Positions 8,027 to 17,475 are shown, counted from the stretch's first letter. The stretch is 64,000 nt of DNA from Bacteriovorax sp. (GCA_014377485.1 JACMPM010000005.1:1-64000), one strand, 5' to 3'. Made by a program: numbers and translations. The notes: generated from the letters alone by a model not told the origin.

Positions 8027-9193
8027 ATGATTAAATCGCTTCTACTTTTCTTCCTGATTATAATGAACTTTCTAGGAAGCAAGGCCTATGCTTACCCTCA
8101 TTTTATTTCCCTGGGATATAACTCTTGTATTACCTGTCATTATAATCCGTTTGGAAATGGTCCAATAAATGATTATGGAAGATCAGTCTCGGGAACTGCG
8201 ATAGCCAGTCGCGATTTCTATGATGAAAATAAACCGGAAGAACTCATTGCAAGTGAAACTGCTTTTTTTATGAAAGAAGCATTAAATAAACATATAAAAC
8301 CGTTCATTGGTTATCGCGGTATGTTTTATAAAAGCAACCTGGGACAAGAAGGAAGCAAAGTAGAATTCATCAATATGCAGTTCGATGCCAACCTGGTTGT
8401 TAAATTTGGAGAAAAAGACCAATTTATCGCCAGTGGAACTTTCGGCTACGCTCCTATTCCTCGAGCCTTACAAAATACTCCAACTGGGGACGCCATGAAG
8501 GAGTATAGAACGAGAGAGCATTATATTGGATATCGTCCAAAACCAAATTGGGGAATATATTTTGGATTGATGGATAAGACCTACGGAATAAGAGTTGCTG
8601 AACACAATTCTTTCTCCAGAATTTCTACACAACTAACTCAGGATGACCAGGCCCATGGAGCCATTCTTCACTATTCCGGCCCTACTTTCGAAGGTGGATT
8701 AAATGCTTTTGTTGGAAATCTTGCCACTAAAGCCGATGTACGTACAAAAGGTTTTGCAGGAACATTTGAACAAACAGTTTTTGAAAAAAACAGAATAGGT
8801 GCCAGCTTTCTTTCTCAGAAAGATGATTATTTGAAAACAATGGCCACAGCTATACACTCCCGATCTCAAATTACTTATGGTACGAGCGTCATGGTTGAGC
8901 TTGGAAGAGTTGATAAAAAACCTGTTAACGGAACCCTGACCAGAAAGGAATACTACGCCCTTCTTCAAAACCATATCAAAACCCATCGCGGGCTCTATTT
9001 TTTAAATTCTGTTGAATATTTCAAAAGCAGTCTCGATAAGAATTACCGTGTTAGATTTGGACCAGGTCTTCAGTACTATCCTTTTTCAAAATTAGAATTA
9101 AGAGCAGATGTTTATAATACAAGAAATTTTAATCAAGAAGCTAACTCAAGAGATCGCTGGGATCTTTTGATGCAAATTCATGCGTGGTTTTAA
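8027..9193 (+). CDS. Outer-membrane barrel-like protein with one haem motif
   Basis: A signal peptide ends near residue 22 (SKAYAYP). Directly after it is CITCHYNPFGNGPINDYG, a single haem-binding site of the CxxCHxNP(F/L)G type seen on exported multi-domain cytochromes. The remaining 340 residues alternate polar and hydrophobic with aromatic girdles (YIGYRPKPNWGIYFGL, LQYYPFSKLELRADVY) and end in WDLLMQIHAWF. A C-terminal aromatic residue is typical of outer-membrane barrels. It probably carries a haem plug on a porin-like barrel. First of four overlapping genes, divergent from the 6358-7851 cytochrome. Confidence 0.7.
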   Translation: MIKSLLLFFLIIMNFLGSKAYAYPHFISLGYNSCITCHYNPFGNGPINDYGRSVSGTAIASRDFYDENKPEELIASETAFFMKEALNKHIKPFIGYRGMFYKSNLGQEGSKVEFINMQFDANLVVKFGEKDQFIASGTFGYAPIPRALQNTPTGDAMKEYRTREHYIGYRPKPNWGIYFGLMDKTYGIRVAEHNSFSRISTQLTQDDQAHGAILHYSGPTFEGGLNAFVGNLATKADVRTKGFAGTFEQTVFEKNRIGASFLSQKDDYLKTMATAIHSRSQITYGTSVMVELGRVDKKPVNGTLTRKEYYALLQNHIKTHRGLYFLNSVEYFKSSLDKNYRVRFGPGLQYYPFSKLELRADVYNTRNFNQEANSRDRWDLLMQIHAWF

Positions 9194-9201
9194 ATAAAAA
9201 A

Positions 9202-10257
9202 ATGAAAAGCTTATTAGTGCTAAATCTATTATTTACAATCTTTACGACTGATCTCAGAGCAGCCGACGTGAACACTAATATCAAAAAGATGCAGCTATCG
9301 CTTGATAAGAATAATCCTGAGAACGTAGAAGAGATATATGATGTTAATGAAGAGAGTTTAAGTAAAAACTGGATGGCACTTGAGCGACTTGCACTAAGTT
9401 TTGAACGCAGAAACAAATACAAAGAAGCAATCGAAGTTTACCGCAAGCTGATCGCAAAATTTAATCTTCCTGAACATAAGAAAATTATCGAGAGCACAGC
9501 TTCACCCGTAACTGAAAATCTTTATACAACCAATAAACTACCTTACTATTATTACAAGTTGGCATTTTTAAATGCTCAGCTCTTTGTTTCATCAAATAAA
9601 TACATGCCTGAAGCGGATCGTATTAAATTCAAGAAAAATGCCGAAGGTTACATCGGTATTTTAAAGAAAGTCAGAACAGACGAAGGTGAAATCAAACTTA
9701 TAGAAGAGTTGATTTCCGAAAAAATTAAAATTGAAGATCAACTTTCTTATAAGACTAACTGGTATGTCTTTTTGGATGTTATAAGCTGGCAAGACAGAGT
9801 TTATCTAAAAAATTCTTCTACCAAGACGAAATCAAAGTTATTGAGTACAGACATCGGCTCAAGCCTGGGCGTCGGTAAAAAATGGAGCAATTCCCGCTAT
9901 GAATTTAATATGGAAGGTGAATACTCAGTCGCTACTTCAACCATAAGCAATGATGGGGCCGGTCCCACTTATTTACAATCCTCGGTGCCCGTCCATTCTA
10001 TAATCGCAGGCCCTGGAATGTATTACAAAGCTTTTTCCGATAAAGTTTTTGTTGGATTACAAATTCCTTTTTCTTACCGCACGGGTGATTGGGAAGTCCC
10101 AACTGGATATGAATTTGAAAATGATAAACAATTCGGTGCAGGTTATTTCTTTCAGGTAAAATTTGCAATGGGCAATATCGCCATTCAAACTCGTCTTGGT
10201 AAAATTTTTCCAAATCCCGCTAGCCATTGGTCAATAGGAGCAATTTATGATTTCTAA
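9202..10257 (+). CDS. Exported protein: helical TPR-like N-half, barrel-like C-half
   Basis: Start placed at the ATG at 9202 (MKSLLVLNLL), giving a clean signal peptide ending LRAAD. An in-frame GTG at 9184 would overlap the previous stop. Residues about 45-100 include NWMALERLALSFERR and KYKEAIEVYRKLIAKF, which look like TPR helices. From about residue 185 the chain is strand-rich with many aromatic residues and ends HWSIGAIYDF, as in outer-membrane barrels. No family recognised. Its last 11 bases overlap the YceI-like gene, so the four genes are probably co-translated and their products work together at the outer membrane. Confidence 0.65.
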   Translation: MKSLLVLNLLFTIFTTDLRAADVNTNIKKMQLSLDKNNPENVEEIYDVNEESLSKNWMALERLALSFERRNKYKEAIEVYRKLIAKFNLPEHKKIIESTASPVTENLYTTNKLPYYYYKLAFLNAQLFVSSNKYMPEADRIKFKKNAEGYIGILKKVRTDEGEIKLIEELISEKIKIEDQLSYKTNWYVFLDVISWQDRVYLKNSSTKTKSKLLSTDIGSSLGVGKKWSNSRYEFNMEGEYSVATSTISNDGAGPTYLQSSVPVHSIIAGPGMYYKAFSDKVFVGLQIPFSYRTGDWEVPTGYEFENDKQFGAGYFFQVKFAMGNIAIQTRLGKIFPNPASHWSIGAIYDF

Positions 10258-10738
10258 AACTTACTTTCCTTTGTTTCTTTTTATTACTTTATTTTCAAGC
10301 CTGTCAAATGCAAGTGATTTATCTGTTCATATGACTTTATCTCCAGCTGGATCTTTTGATGCAAAGACTGCAAAACTTCGTGGTGATGTTGTTAAAAGCG
10401 GAGACAAATACACAGCAGATTCTCTTTGGGTTAAAATTGAAGATTTAAAAACTGGAATTGATCTACGCGACGACCATTTTCACAAACATTTGAACTTTGA
10501 AAAATTTCCAAAAATTTCTATGACAAATATAGTTGCTCAAAGCGGAAAAGGCAGTGCGATGCTTACGATTAATGGAGTGCCAAACAAACAAGATTTTACT
10601 TATAAGCAAATAAACGATAAAAAAATTGAAGCACATTTTAATGTTAAGCCCAGCGCTTATAAATTAAAAGAAGCGAAGTATCTTGAAATCGGAGTAGATG
10701 ATGATGTTGAAGTCACGGCTTCGATGGATGTGAAATGA
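10247..10738 (+). CDS. YceI-like periplasmic protein
   Basis: 163 residues with a signal peptide ending LSNAS. The motifs LWVKIEDLKTGIDLRDDH, KHLNFEKFPKISM and a C-terminal EIGVDDDVEVTASMDV fit the YceI lipocalin-like barrel. That family binds amphiphilic or polyisoprenoid molecules, and some members serve in haem or quinone handling. Length is a little short of the usual 170-190. The haem-binding neighbours on both sides suggest it serves the same electron-transfer or ligand-carrying unit. Start overlaps the previous gene by 11 bases and its stop overlaps the next gene by ATGA. Confidence 0.75.
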   Translation: MISKTYFPLFLFITLFSSLSNASDLSVHMTLSPAGSFDAKTAKLRGDVVKSGDKYTADSLWVKIEDLKTGIDLRDDHFHKHLNFEKFPKISMTNIVAQSGKGSAMLTINGVPNKQDFTYKQINDKKIEAHFNVKPSAYKLKEAKYLEIGVDDDVEVTASMDVK

Positions 10739-11100
10739 AGAAAAAGTTTCTTCTACTTTTTTCACTGCTAGTCTTTTTAGGTTCCTGCGGGCAGGATTAC
10801 AATTCCAATTATAATGACCGCGGAACCTATGCTGATATTGGAATTCCACCTGGAACTCCTCTCTATAATTCATATAAAATACTTCAAAATAAATGCTTCA
10901 GTTGCCACGCCGCCAAATGGCAAGATTTTAAAACAAACCAAGCCTGGATAGATTCTGGGGAAGTAACTAAAGGAAGTTTTGATACTTCATCGATAAAAAC
11001 TAATTTAGTAAATTTTGGTGGAAGTATGCCGCTACCTCCTAACGCCTCCCTTACAGATGCCGAAGTCGAAACATTAAGATCATGGGTTAATGGCCTTTAG
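10735..11100 (+). CDS. Small cytochrome c lipoprotein
   Basis: 121 residues with a conventional lipobox (VFLGSC, Cys18), unlike the NQC lipoproteins nearby. The haem site is CFSCH in LQNKCFSCHAAKW, about residues 54-58. The C-terminal part has PLPPNASLTDAEVETLRSW, where GSMPLPP supplies the Met axial ligand typical of class I cytochrome c. That layout predicts His/Met ligation. It ends the operon of 8027-11100 and may hand electrons to or from the haem-bearing barrel protein encoded first. The partner is inference. Confidence 0.85.
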   Translation: MKKKFLLLFSLLVFLGSCGQDYNSNYNDRGTYADIGIPPGTPLYNSYKILQNKCFSCHAAKWQDFKTNQAWIDSGEVTKGSFDTSSIKTNLVNFGGSMPLPPNASLTDAEVETLRSWVNGL

Positions 11101-11179
11101 TTTAAATTAGATAAACTTCTTATCATAATTATTCTTAAGTTTTGTTCAAGTTTTAATTATGGTTACCGAATTATTGATT

Positions 11180-13189
11180 ATGAAGAAAATCTTTTTAGTT
11201 TTTTTAATAGCTCTTTTCGTATTCTCATGTGGCAAAAAAGGTGAATCTTCAAAGGCTAAGTTCAAAATTTTTGCAGGCAATATGACTGACGCCGACGTTC
11301 AGTCCGTTTTTCCTGGAGGACTTTTGGTTCTTGGTAGAAGCTCGGATGGCCAGCAGTCATTCACTCTCGCCTATCAGTCTGGACTTGAATTGAATTTAAA
11401 AAAAGGAGATTGGGAATTTGCCACCATCGGCTGGATGGGAGCTAACCCCATGGAAGGCAATCAGCAATGCTCCTTCCAACATTTTGATATCCAAGTTGAT
11501 TCAGCAGTAATTAGTTTTAATATGAGCAAACAAGGATGCCTCACTCTTGCCGGTAGTGGTGGTAATCGTTTCACTGATCCACTCTTTTACGACTACCTTG
11601 GCGGTACTTATAATGGTTTTAAAAAATTACAAATAAAAACTTGTCCTGATCTGATTACAAATTGTTCTGGAGCTCAAGCAGCACCCGATTCATTTAATTT
11701 GGATATCCCTGCCATGACAAAAGGTGTGAGTTTAAACTTGCTTCCAAAAGGATTGATTTCAAATTGCATATCAGGTGGAACATCAATCAGTAATATTACG
11801 CCTCCACATGGCGGATCAAACGGTTTTGTTGGCGTAAGAGTGACTACCTTTGCACCTCCACTTACATCATTTAATAACCCAAGCGGTGTTGTTCAAGATT
11901 CTACCGGGAATATTTTTGTCTTAAATACGGCCCAACATAATATAAGAAAAATCGATACCAGCGCTGTTATAACTACATTTGCTGGGCCTTCAAGTGCTGC
12001 AATTGTTTTTGGAGCAATAGACGCAACTGGAACTGCTGCCAGGTTTAAGAATCCCGCAGGAATTGCCATTGATTCTTCTAATAATATTTATGTTGCTGAT
12101 ACTTATAATCATACCATCCGCAAAATTACTACAGCAGGAATTGTATCAACTCTTGCTGGAACAGCATTAACTCAAGGAACTACTGACGCCACAGGAAGTT
12201 CAGCGAGATTCAATACACCTAATGGTATTGCCGTAGGTTCTTCTACAGGAAATGTGTATGTGGCAGACACAGCAAATCAGACTATCCGAAAAATTACTCC
12301 AGGTGGAATCGTTACAACAATTGCAGGTGGAGCAGGATTAACTGGAACTACAGACGCTACAGGAACTGCAGCTCGTTTTAATTCACCCCGTGGAATCGCC
12401 ATAGATGCAAGTGAGACTTATCTATATGTCTCAGACACTCAAAATTCTACAATTCGAAAAATAAATATCAGCGGTGGTGTCGTGACAACTCTCGCGGGTA
12501 TTGCCGGTACTTCCGGTCATCTTGATGCTACTGGCACCTTAGCCTCATTCGACATGCCTATAGGTCTGACAGTTGACTCTTCTGCCAATGTTTACGTCGC
12601 AGATAAAAATAATCAGAACATTCGTATGATTAATTCTAGTGGAGTCGTCACTACTTTTGCCGGTGTTTATGCCACTAATGGTTCAGTAGAAGGACCCGTG
12701 GCCACGGCAAAATTTAATTATCCAGTTGGGATAACTAGAAATGCTTCGAATGATATTTTTGTAGCGGACGCAACGAACCATACAATAAGAAAAATAACCT
12801 CTGGTATCGTTTCAACATTGGCAGGAAATGCAGGAGTCCATGGCAATACAGATACAGGCGGAGGAGCTGGATGCACAGGAGTTCCCAAATCTTATTTTTT
12901 CCAGCATGGTGATGGTGAAGCAATGAGTAGCCCACAAACGGCCAATTCGGTAGATATCAATTCAGCCGATGCAAGCATTGCATTAGCTCCATTCTATGGA
13001 GTTATTACCGATCCAGTCTATGCTAATTTGCCGGTGATTTCTGGGGCGGCTCATGCTCTCTACTTTTATAATGGAACTTCTATGGGTTCACCTTTGTACG
13101 CCAATCAGGGAGACTTTATCTATTACAACGGATCCTCTTGGTCAAAATTCTCGGAGTCAAATTCTGTAAAACTTTTACTTCAACAATAA
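11180..13189 (+). CDS. NHL-repeat beta-propeller lipoprotein
   Basis: Start placed at ATG 11180 (MKKIFLVFLIALFVFSC), which gives a normal lipoprotein signal with Cys at 17; the upstream in-frame ATG at 11159 adds seven residues that spoil it. Residues about 230-555 contain six NHL repeats, each with the pattern PxGIAxDxxxNxYVADxxNxxIRKI followed by VTTxAG. Six blades make one complete propeller. The N-terminal 200 residues and the Ser/Tyr-rich C-terminal 100 residues were not assigned. NHL propellers bind protein or carbohydrate ligands; the partner here is unknown. It stands alone after the cytochrome operon. Confidence 0.85.
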   Translation: MKKIFLVFLIALFVFSCGKKGESSKAKFKIFAGNMTDADVQSVFPGGLLVLGRSSDGQQSFTLAYQSGLELNLKKGDWEFATIGWMGANPMEGNQQCSFQHFDIQVDSAVISFNMSKQGCLTLAGSGGNRFTDPLFYDYLGGTYNGFKKLQIKTCPDLITNCSGAQAAPDSFNLDIPAMTKGVSLNLLPKGLISNCISGGTSISNITPPHGGSNGFVGVRVTTFAPPLTSFNNPSGVVQDSTGNIFVLNTAQHNIRKIDTSAVITTFAGPSSAAIVFGAIDATGTAARFKNPAGIAIDSSNNIYVADTYNHTIRKITTAGIVSTLAGTALTQGTTDATGSSARFNTPNGIAVGSSTGNVYVADTANQTIRKITPGGIVTTIAGGAGLTGTTDATGTAARFNSPRGIAIDASETYLYVSDTQNSTIRKINISGGVVTTLAGIAGTSGHLDATGTLASFDMPIGLTVDSSANVYVADKNNQNIRMINSSGVVTTFAGVYATNGSVEGPVATAKFNYPVGITRNASNDIFVADATNHTIRKITSGIVSTLAGNAGVHGNTDTGGGAGCTGVPKSYFFQHGDGEAMSSPQTANSVDINSADASIALAPFYGVITDPVYANLPVISGAAHALYFYNGTSMGSPLYANQGDFIYYNGSSWSKFSESNSVKLLLQQ

Positions 13190-13200
13190 TTAGAAAAACT

Positions 13201-13965
13201 CTAGTGATTGCAAATCTCTTTTAAACTAATCCATTCCACTTCTGTGAGAACTTCTTTAGAAGGTTTATCCAAAAAAGGTTTTAGTTTTGATAATCTCGAA
13301 CTATCACTTGGATGATCCGATAATAGTGCAGCGAGGTCAGAGCTGCTTTTCATTCTTTTAAAAAAAGTGTAAATCCCCTTCACACTTACATTCGCCATCT
13401 GCAATCTTTTTAGTCCTTCACTATCGGCCTGTGCTTCTTCGCTTTTAGTGAAACTCATATTAAAAAAAGTTGAAGCGGTATCTGCTGATAGCGAACCTGG
13501 ATCACCTGAGAGTACAAACTTTAACCCTTGAGCGGTAGCAAGTCTTACCAGTACTCCCTGAAGAATATGGCGAAGTCTGACGTGCTCAATTTCATGGGCG
13601 AGGATACCGGCCAGCTCTTCTGGCGTGGTCGCAGCAAGAAGCAATGCTTCGTTAATAAAAATATTTCCACCTAAGGTCGCAAATGCATTTATACTTTTTT
13701 TCCGCAAGACTTGAACCCGTAAAGAAAATTTATGATCGTCGCTTTTTAATGGATAAATTCTCTTCACCAGTTTATCTAACGCAATTTGAGAATTTAGATT
13801 ATTCCCAACGCAATTTTTTCCATAACTTCCATCATAAACGAGTGCCAGCTTTCGCTCTACGCTCCAGGGAATCTGTTGCACAAAAAAACTAAACCCCAAA
13901 GAAAATCCGACGGCCATTAGCATAGCGCTTAGCAGCCAGAAAACTCCTTTCAATTTTGCTTTCAT
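13201..13965 (-). CDS. M48-family metalloprotease, membrane-anchored
   Basis: 254 residues with an N-terminal hydrophobic segment (about 8-30) that could be a signal anchor or an uncleaved signal. The zinc site is HEIEHVRLRH (HExxH) near residue 125, with the third ligand Glu in EEAQADSEGLKRL. This is the BepA/LoiP type of M48 peptidase, which works on envelope proteins in the periplasm. Only one base separates its start from the stop of the triple-YbjQ gene upstream, so the two are one operon. The C-terminus has HPSDSSRLSKL, the conserved DHP(S/T)xxxR motif of these proteases. Confidence 0.9.
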   Translation of the reverse strand: MKAKLKGVFWLLSAMLMAVGFSLGFSFFVQQIPWSVERKLALVYDGSYGKNCVGNNLNSQIALDKLVKRIYPLKSDDHKFSLRVQVLRKKSINAFATLGGNIFINEALLLAATTPEELAGILAHEIEHVRLRHILQGVLVRLATAQGLKFVLSGDPGSLSADTASTFFNMSFTKSEEAQADSEGLKRLQMANVSVKGIYTFFKRMKSSSDLAALLSDHPSDSSRLSKLKPFLDKPSKEVLTEVEWISLKEICNH

Positions 13966-13966
13966 T

Positions 13967-15220
13967 TTAATGAATAAAAATTTTAAAAATATAAAAAGCC
14001 ACTATAAAAATAAAAAAGATTATTCCTAAAGGTCCCTTCTGCATTCTACTAGATGAGCTTGAACTACCACGGTCCAGATCCAGCTTGCTCCCCAACGTAT
14101 CCATAAATGTATCTCTATCCTGAATGATGGCCTGAGGAGGCAAATCCTGATGAAGAGTTGTAACATTTTTTATTTTTTTTACAGCAGTACCAATGGCCAT
14201 GAATTCAACCATTCCTCCACCGAGATCATAAACACGAGTCTTCACTCCAACCACTTCGTCCGCTCCGCAATTAACAGCATCCTGTTGAATGCGAGCGAGT
14301 GCCTTCTCTCGTGCCTCATATAAAATTTCAGTTAATCCTTCAACTTCTCCTCCGCCTAGAGATTGGAGCAGCGACATTACTCCGCCTGCAAATCCTAAAG
14401 AGTAAACTGAAACACCCATTACAAGTTGAATAGGCATGTAACCGATATTTACCATGTTCCACATTTCTTCATTGGTCATATCACTCGTTACAGGATTATT
14501 GATAAATTCATCCAACAAAGGATGGTGAGAGGCAGTTCCAATCATCAACATTTCCTGCGCCCCCATCAACGGAGCAAGTGTCGTTTCAATTCCTATTATT
14601 GAATTAGCACCAACTTTTTTTGCTTCCGCCTTCATTCTGGTTAAGGCCAGGTGACGGGTCTTATCAAAAATTTCGGTAAACTCTTTAACCTCTCCGCGTT
14701 TTAGGCTTTTAAATGATCCCATGATGTTTCCGCCAATACCGATAGAGTAAGCTACGTTTCCGAAAACAAAATGAAGCGGTTTAAATCCAGAATCAATCTG
14801 GCAGTAAAGTTGTTGAACATTTGCTGCAGTTGAAAATTCTAATTTTTCTTTTTCACCGTCTTCGAGACCTTTGGTTCTAATAGCTGAGCCAATCGCCAGA
14901 AATTCTAAATTCCCGCCATGATTAATTAATTCAAACGATACTCCTGAGAGTCCAACTCCTCCGGCCTCGCGAGCTTCATTCATTAATCGCTCTATGGCCT
15001 TCATGCGTCCATCGTGGACCAGTTGAGTAATCTCTTCAACTTCACCACCGCCTAAGTTTGATAGTCCCGCACCAATCCCTCTGGTCACTCCAAGGGCCAC
15101 TACACTATTGCCTACACACAACTGCCCTGGACGATAATCAAGTTTATTCAAACAATATATTTCATTACCTGACAAACCAGTAACCTGACGATGTTTCTGC
15201 GATAGCGTAGTGTTGATCAT
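13967..15220 (-). CDS. Triple YbjQ-domain protein with C-terminal membrane anchor
   Basis: 417 residues holding three copies of the YbjQ (DUF74) fold. Each has a Gly-rich strand, GGGEVEE/RGEVKEF/GGGEVEGL, a helix like AREKALARIQQDA, a GA(N/D)xxxG turn and a final strand ending IGTA/IGSA. Single YbjQ proteins of about 107 residues form pentameric rings, so a three-domain chain is unusual. After a Ser-rich linker the last 22 residues are a hydrophobic tail anchor. Start at ATG 15220; ribosome binding site AGGAG about 8 bases upstream. Co-transcribed with the M48 protease. Function unknown; it may be a membrane-tethered scaffold for that protease. Confidence 0.85.
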   Translation of the reverse strand: MINTTLSQKHRQVTGLSGNEIYCLNKLDYRPGQLCVGNSVVALGVTRGIGAGLSNLGGGEVEEITQLVHDGRMKAIERLMNEAREAGGVGLSGVSFELINHGGNLEFLAIGSAIRTKGLEDGEKEKLEFSTAANVQQLYCQIDSGFKPLHFVFGNVAYSIGIGGNIMGSFKSLKRGEVKEFTEIFDKTRHLALTRMKAEAKKVGANSIIGIETTLAPLMGAQEMLMIGTASHHPLLDEFINNPVTSDMTNEEMWNMVNIGYMPIQLVMGVSVYSLGFAGGVMSLLQSLGGGEVEGLTEILYEAREKALARIQQDAVNCGADEVVGVKTRVYDLGGGMVEFMAIGTAVKKIKNVTTLHQDLPPQAIIQDRDTFMDTLGSKLDLDRGSSSSSSRMQKGPLGIIFFIFIVAFYIFKIFIH

Positions 15221-15322
15221 AAAAACTCCTGTAAATTTAAAAAATTAAACAATTCTCTCACAAGACTTCGGTTGCTCAAAGATTTAATACCTAGTAAAAT
15301 ATTTTTAACGAGGGATATTTTT

Positions 15323-15679
15323 ATGAGCGTAAAAATTGTGACTGATAAAAACATGGAAGAAGTACTGGAAAAAAACCAGATCATCTTTTTAGATTTTTGG
15401 GCCAGCTGGTGTGAGCCTTGTAAAGTCTTTGCTCCCATCTATGACAGAGTATCAGCCGCTCACCCCGATCTTTTTTTTGGAAAAGTTAACACTGAAACTG
15501 AACACCTTTTAGGTTCAGACTTTCAAATCAAATCCATTCCTACACTTGTCATTTTAAAAGAGGGCACTATAATTTTTTCAGAGTCAGGAGTAATTCCCGA
15601 ATACGTTCTTAATAATATCGTTGCCGAAGCAAGAAAAATCGATGTTTCAACACTAATCAAAGAAGATCCTGAAATTTAA
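15323..15679 (+). CDS. Thioredoxin
   Basis: Start placed at ATG 15323 (MSVKIVTDKNMEE) because AGGGA lies 8 bases upstream; an earlier in-frame start at 15272 has no such site. This gives 118 residues, close to the usual 105-110. The active site is FWASWCEPCKVF (WCEPC rather than the common WCGPC), with the cis-proline in KSIPTLVIL. It reduces protein disulfides in the cytoplasm. No signal peptide. Glu in place of Gly between the active-site residues would be expected to shift the redox potential somewhat, but the effect cannot be read from sequence. Confidence 0.9.
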   Translation: MSVKIVTDKNMEEVLEKNQIIFLDFWASWCEPCKVFAPIYDRVSAAHPDLFFGKVNTETEHLLGSDFQIKSIPTLVILKEGTIIFSESGVIPEYVLNNIVAEARKIDVSTLIKEDPEI

Positions 15680-15791
15680 GACTTAGATGATAATTAGCTA
15701 TTTATTAGAGGTAATCTTTAATTGCACTAATGCGCCCTTTCGTGCTACTTGAGGTCAACTTTACTACTTCAGACTATCAAGGACTAAAAAC

Positions 15792-16874
15792 ATGAAAAGT
15801 TTTCCAATCGCTTTATGCCTAGGGCTTGTCACAAGCATGGCATTTTCAAAAGAAGACGGTGCATTTCTAGATGCTAAATATCGAAATCTAGTTCACCCAA
15901 TTAAAAATAAAAACTCAATCAACAAATCACTTCCGGCGAGCAACACAAAAGAAGTTATTGGATACCAAAGCGCTGTGCGCTCACAGGCAGCACGCGGTAC
16001 TTGCTCAATTTTTTCTTCAACTGCTTATCTGGAAGGACTACTGATTAAAAAAGGCTTAAATGCTTCATTAGACCTTTCAGAAGAATGGCTACAATACACG
16101 GCCGTTAGAAACAAATCATCTGATGGTTCATCAGGATGGACTAACTTCGCGGCCATTAGAGATTATGGAATGCCGTCTGAAGAAAGTCTTCCTTATATTG
16201 GAGAAGATTGGGTTGAAGCTTTTAATCCATTAAAAGACGAGCGTTGCGGAAAACTTACAGGAGCAAATAAAAAATCATGTTTAATTGTTCACCGCGATCC
16301 TTCTCTACTTAATTTAACTGATGCTCAAATCACGGCGCTTAACGGCGATATTGAATTTATCGCTGCCAGAAAAGAAGCTTTGGATTTCAAAAAGAAAAAT
16401 ATAAAATTCTCAGGATCTGACTTCAATGTTTCAAGTGTTTCAGAAGTAAAGACATTACTAGAAAGTGGAACACCAGTTGTTCTAGAAGTTGATTTCTACT
16501 ATGGAGCATGGAACCACAGAGAAGCTGAAGAATTTGGTATCGGAAGAAACCTTGATCACTGGGCAAAAGGAATAATTACTTTTCCAGAAGAAGGAAGTTT
16601 GGATGAAGTTGAATCACGCAAACATCCAGCGGGGCATTCAATTCTAGTAGTTGGTTACGACGACAATAAAATTGTTGAAAAAACTATTCAAATGGCTGAC
16701 GGTACAACTAAGATATTTACTTATAAAGGTGTATATTATTTCAAAAATAGCTGGGGAACTTCAAGCTTTGGAAAAGATTTCAAAATTGATGGAGTTAGTT
16801 TCCCAGGTTACGGAATGATGGTGGCTAAATACGCAGAAGAAATTGGGCAATTTTTCAAAATGCCGCTACTTTAA
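15792..16874 (+). CDS. Papain-like (C1 family) cysteine protease, exported
   Basis: 360 residues with a signal peptide (ending SMAFS near 19). The catalytic set is visible: Gln/Cys in SQAARGTCSIFSS (Cys about 71), His in AGHSILVVGYDD (about 282), and Asn in YFKNSWGTSSFG (about 319). The prosegment is short, so activation may be simple. An insertion of about 60 residues between Cys and His (DERCGKLTGANKKSCLIVH) carries two extra Cys that may pair. Secreted C1 proteases are plausible prey- or polymer-degrading enzymes in this group. Monocistronic, followed by a hairpin at 16891. Confidence 0.88.
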   Translation: MKSFPIALCLGLVTSMAFSKEDGAFLDAKYRNLVHPIKNKNSINKSLPASNTKEVIGYQSAVRSQAARGTCSIFSSTAYLEGLLIKKGLNASLDLSEEWLQYTAVRNKSSDGSSGWTNFAAIRDYGMPSEESLPYIGEDWVEAFNPLKDERCGKLTGANKKSCLIVHRDPSLLNLTDAQITALNGDIEFIAARKEALDFKKKNIKFSGSDFNVSSVSEVKTLLESGTPVVLEVDFYYGAWNHREAEEFGIGRNLDHWAKGIITFPEEGSLDEVESRKHPAGHSILVVGYDDNKIVEKTIQMADGTTKIFTYKGVYYFKNSWGTSSFGKDFKIDGVSFPGYGMMVAKYAEEIGQFFKMPLL

Positions 16875-16890
16875 ATTTAAAACGGTAAAT

Positions 16891-16925
16891 AGAAAAGGGG
16901 CTCAATTGATTTGAGTTTCTTTTCT
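16891..16925 (+). terminator. Hairpin after the C1 protease gene
   Basis: AGAAAAG (16891-16897) pairs with CTTTTCT (16919-16925), three G-T wobbles follow, and CTCAA (16901-16905) pairs with TTGAG around a five-base loop. There is no clean T-run afterwards, so it may be a weak terminator or a 3' stabiliser. Confidence 0.5.
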
Positions 16926-17097
16926 ATCTCAGTCTTTGTACTTTGTTCTCACACACATCTAATTAAAAAGCTAATCCTGATTTTCGTTAGTTAAAATCAC
17001 TTCTTTAGTTGTGTAGGTTGTTTCTTTTAATCAGTTCTCTAAACCAGGCCAGATTAGCACCAAGGAAAATAACCGAAACATCAATGAGTTAGATAAA

Positions 17098-17475
17098 CTA
17101 GAGACGCTTAAAATCCATCGGGACTTCAGCATTGATTATTGTAGTGTAAACAGGCGCTTGAAATTTCGAGAAGTCAGATATTTGAGAAAGATTAATTTTT
17201 AATGTAATGGCCATTCCATTTTCACAAGCAGGTGTAGAGACGAGTTCATTATTAATCATTGATGCAGTTCCCACACAATTCAAATAAAGATAAGAGGAAT
17301 AAACCAGAAATTTAATATTCCCTTCGATGTCTACGCTAACCTGTCCTTGAAGGGCCACATTCATAAAACTAGTATTTACTTCATAGGCACCGGCGAATTC
17401 CTTCAAAGTCGCCGCACTGGCAACAGTTGAAAAGAGTGATGTTAAAATCGATAGAGCGAGTATTGTTTTTTTCAT
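17098..17475 (-). CDS. Small exported protein, unknown
   Basis: 125 residues with a clear signal peptide (MKKTILALSILTSLFSTVASA). The mature chain of about 104 residues is strand-rich with two Cys (LNCVGT, TPACENG) that could form one disulfide. Motifs such as GAYEVNTSF and GQVSVDIEGNIKFLVYSS suggest a small beta barrel or lipocalin-like fold. Family not recognised. It is transcribed convergently with the protease at 15792 and has no partner gene close by. Confidence 0.65.
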   Translation of the reverse strand: MKKTILALSILTSLFSTVASAATLKEFAGAYEVNTSFMNVALQGQVSVDIEGNIKFLVYSSYLYLNCVGTASMINNELVSTPACENGMAITLKINLSQISDFSKFQAPVYTTIINAEVPMDFKRL

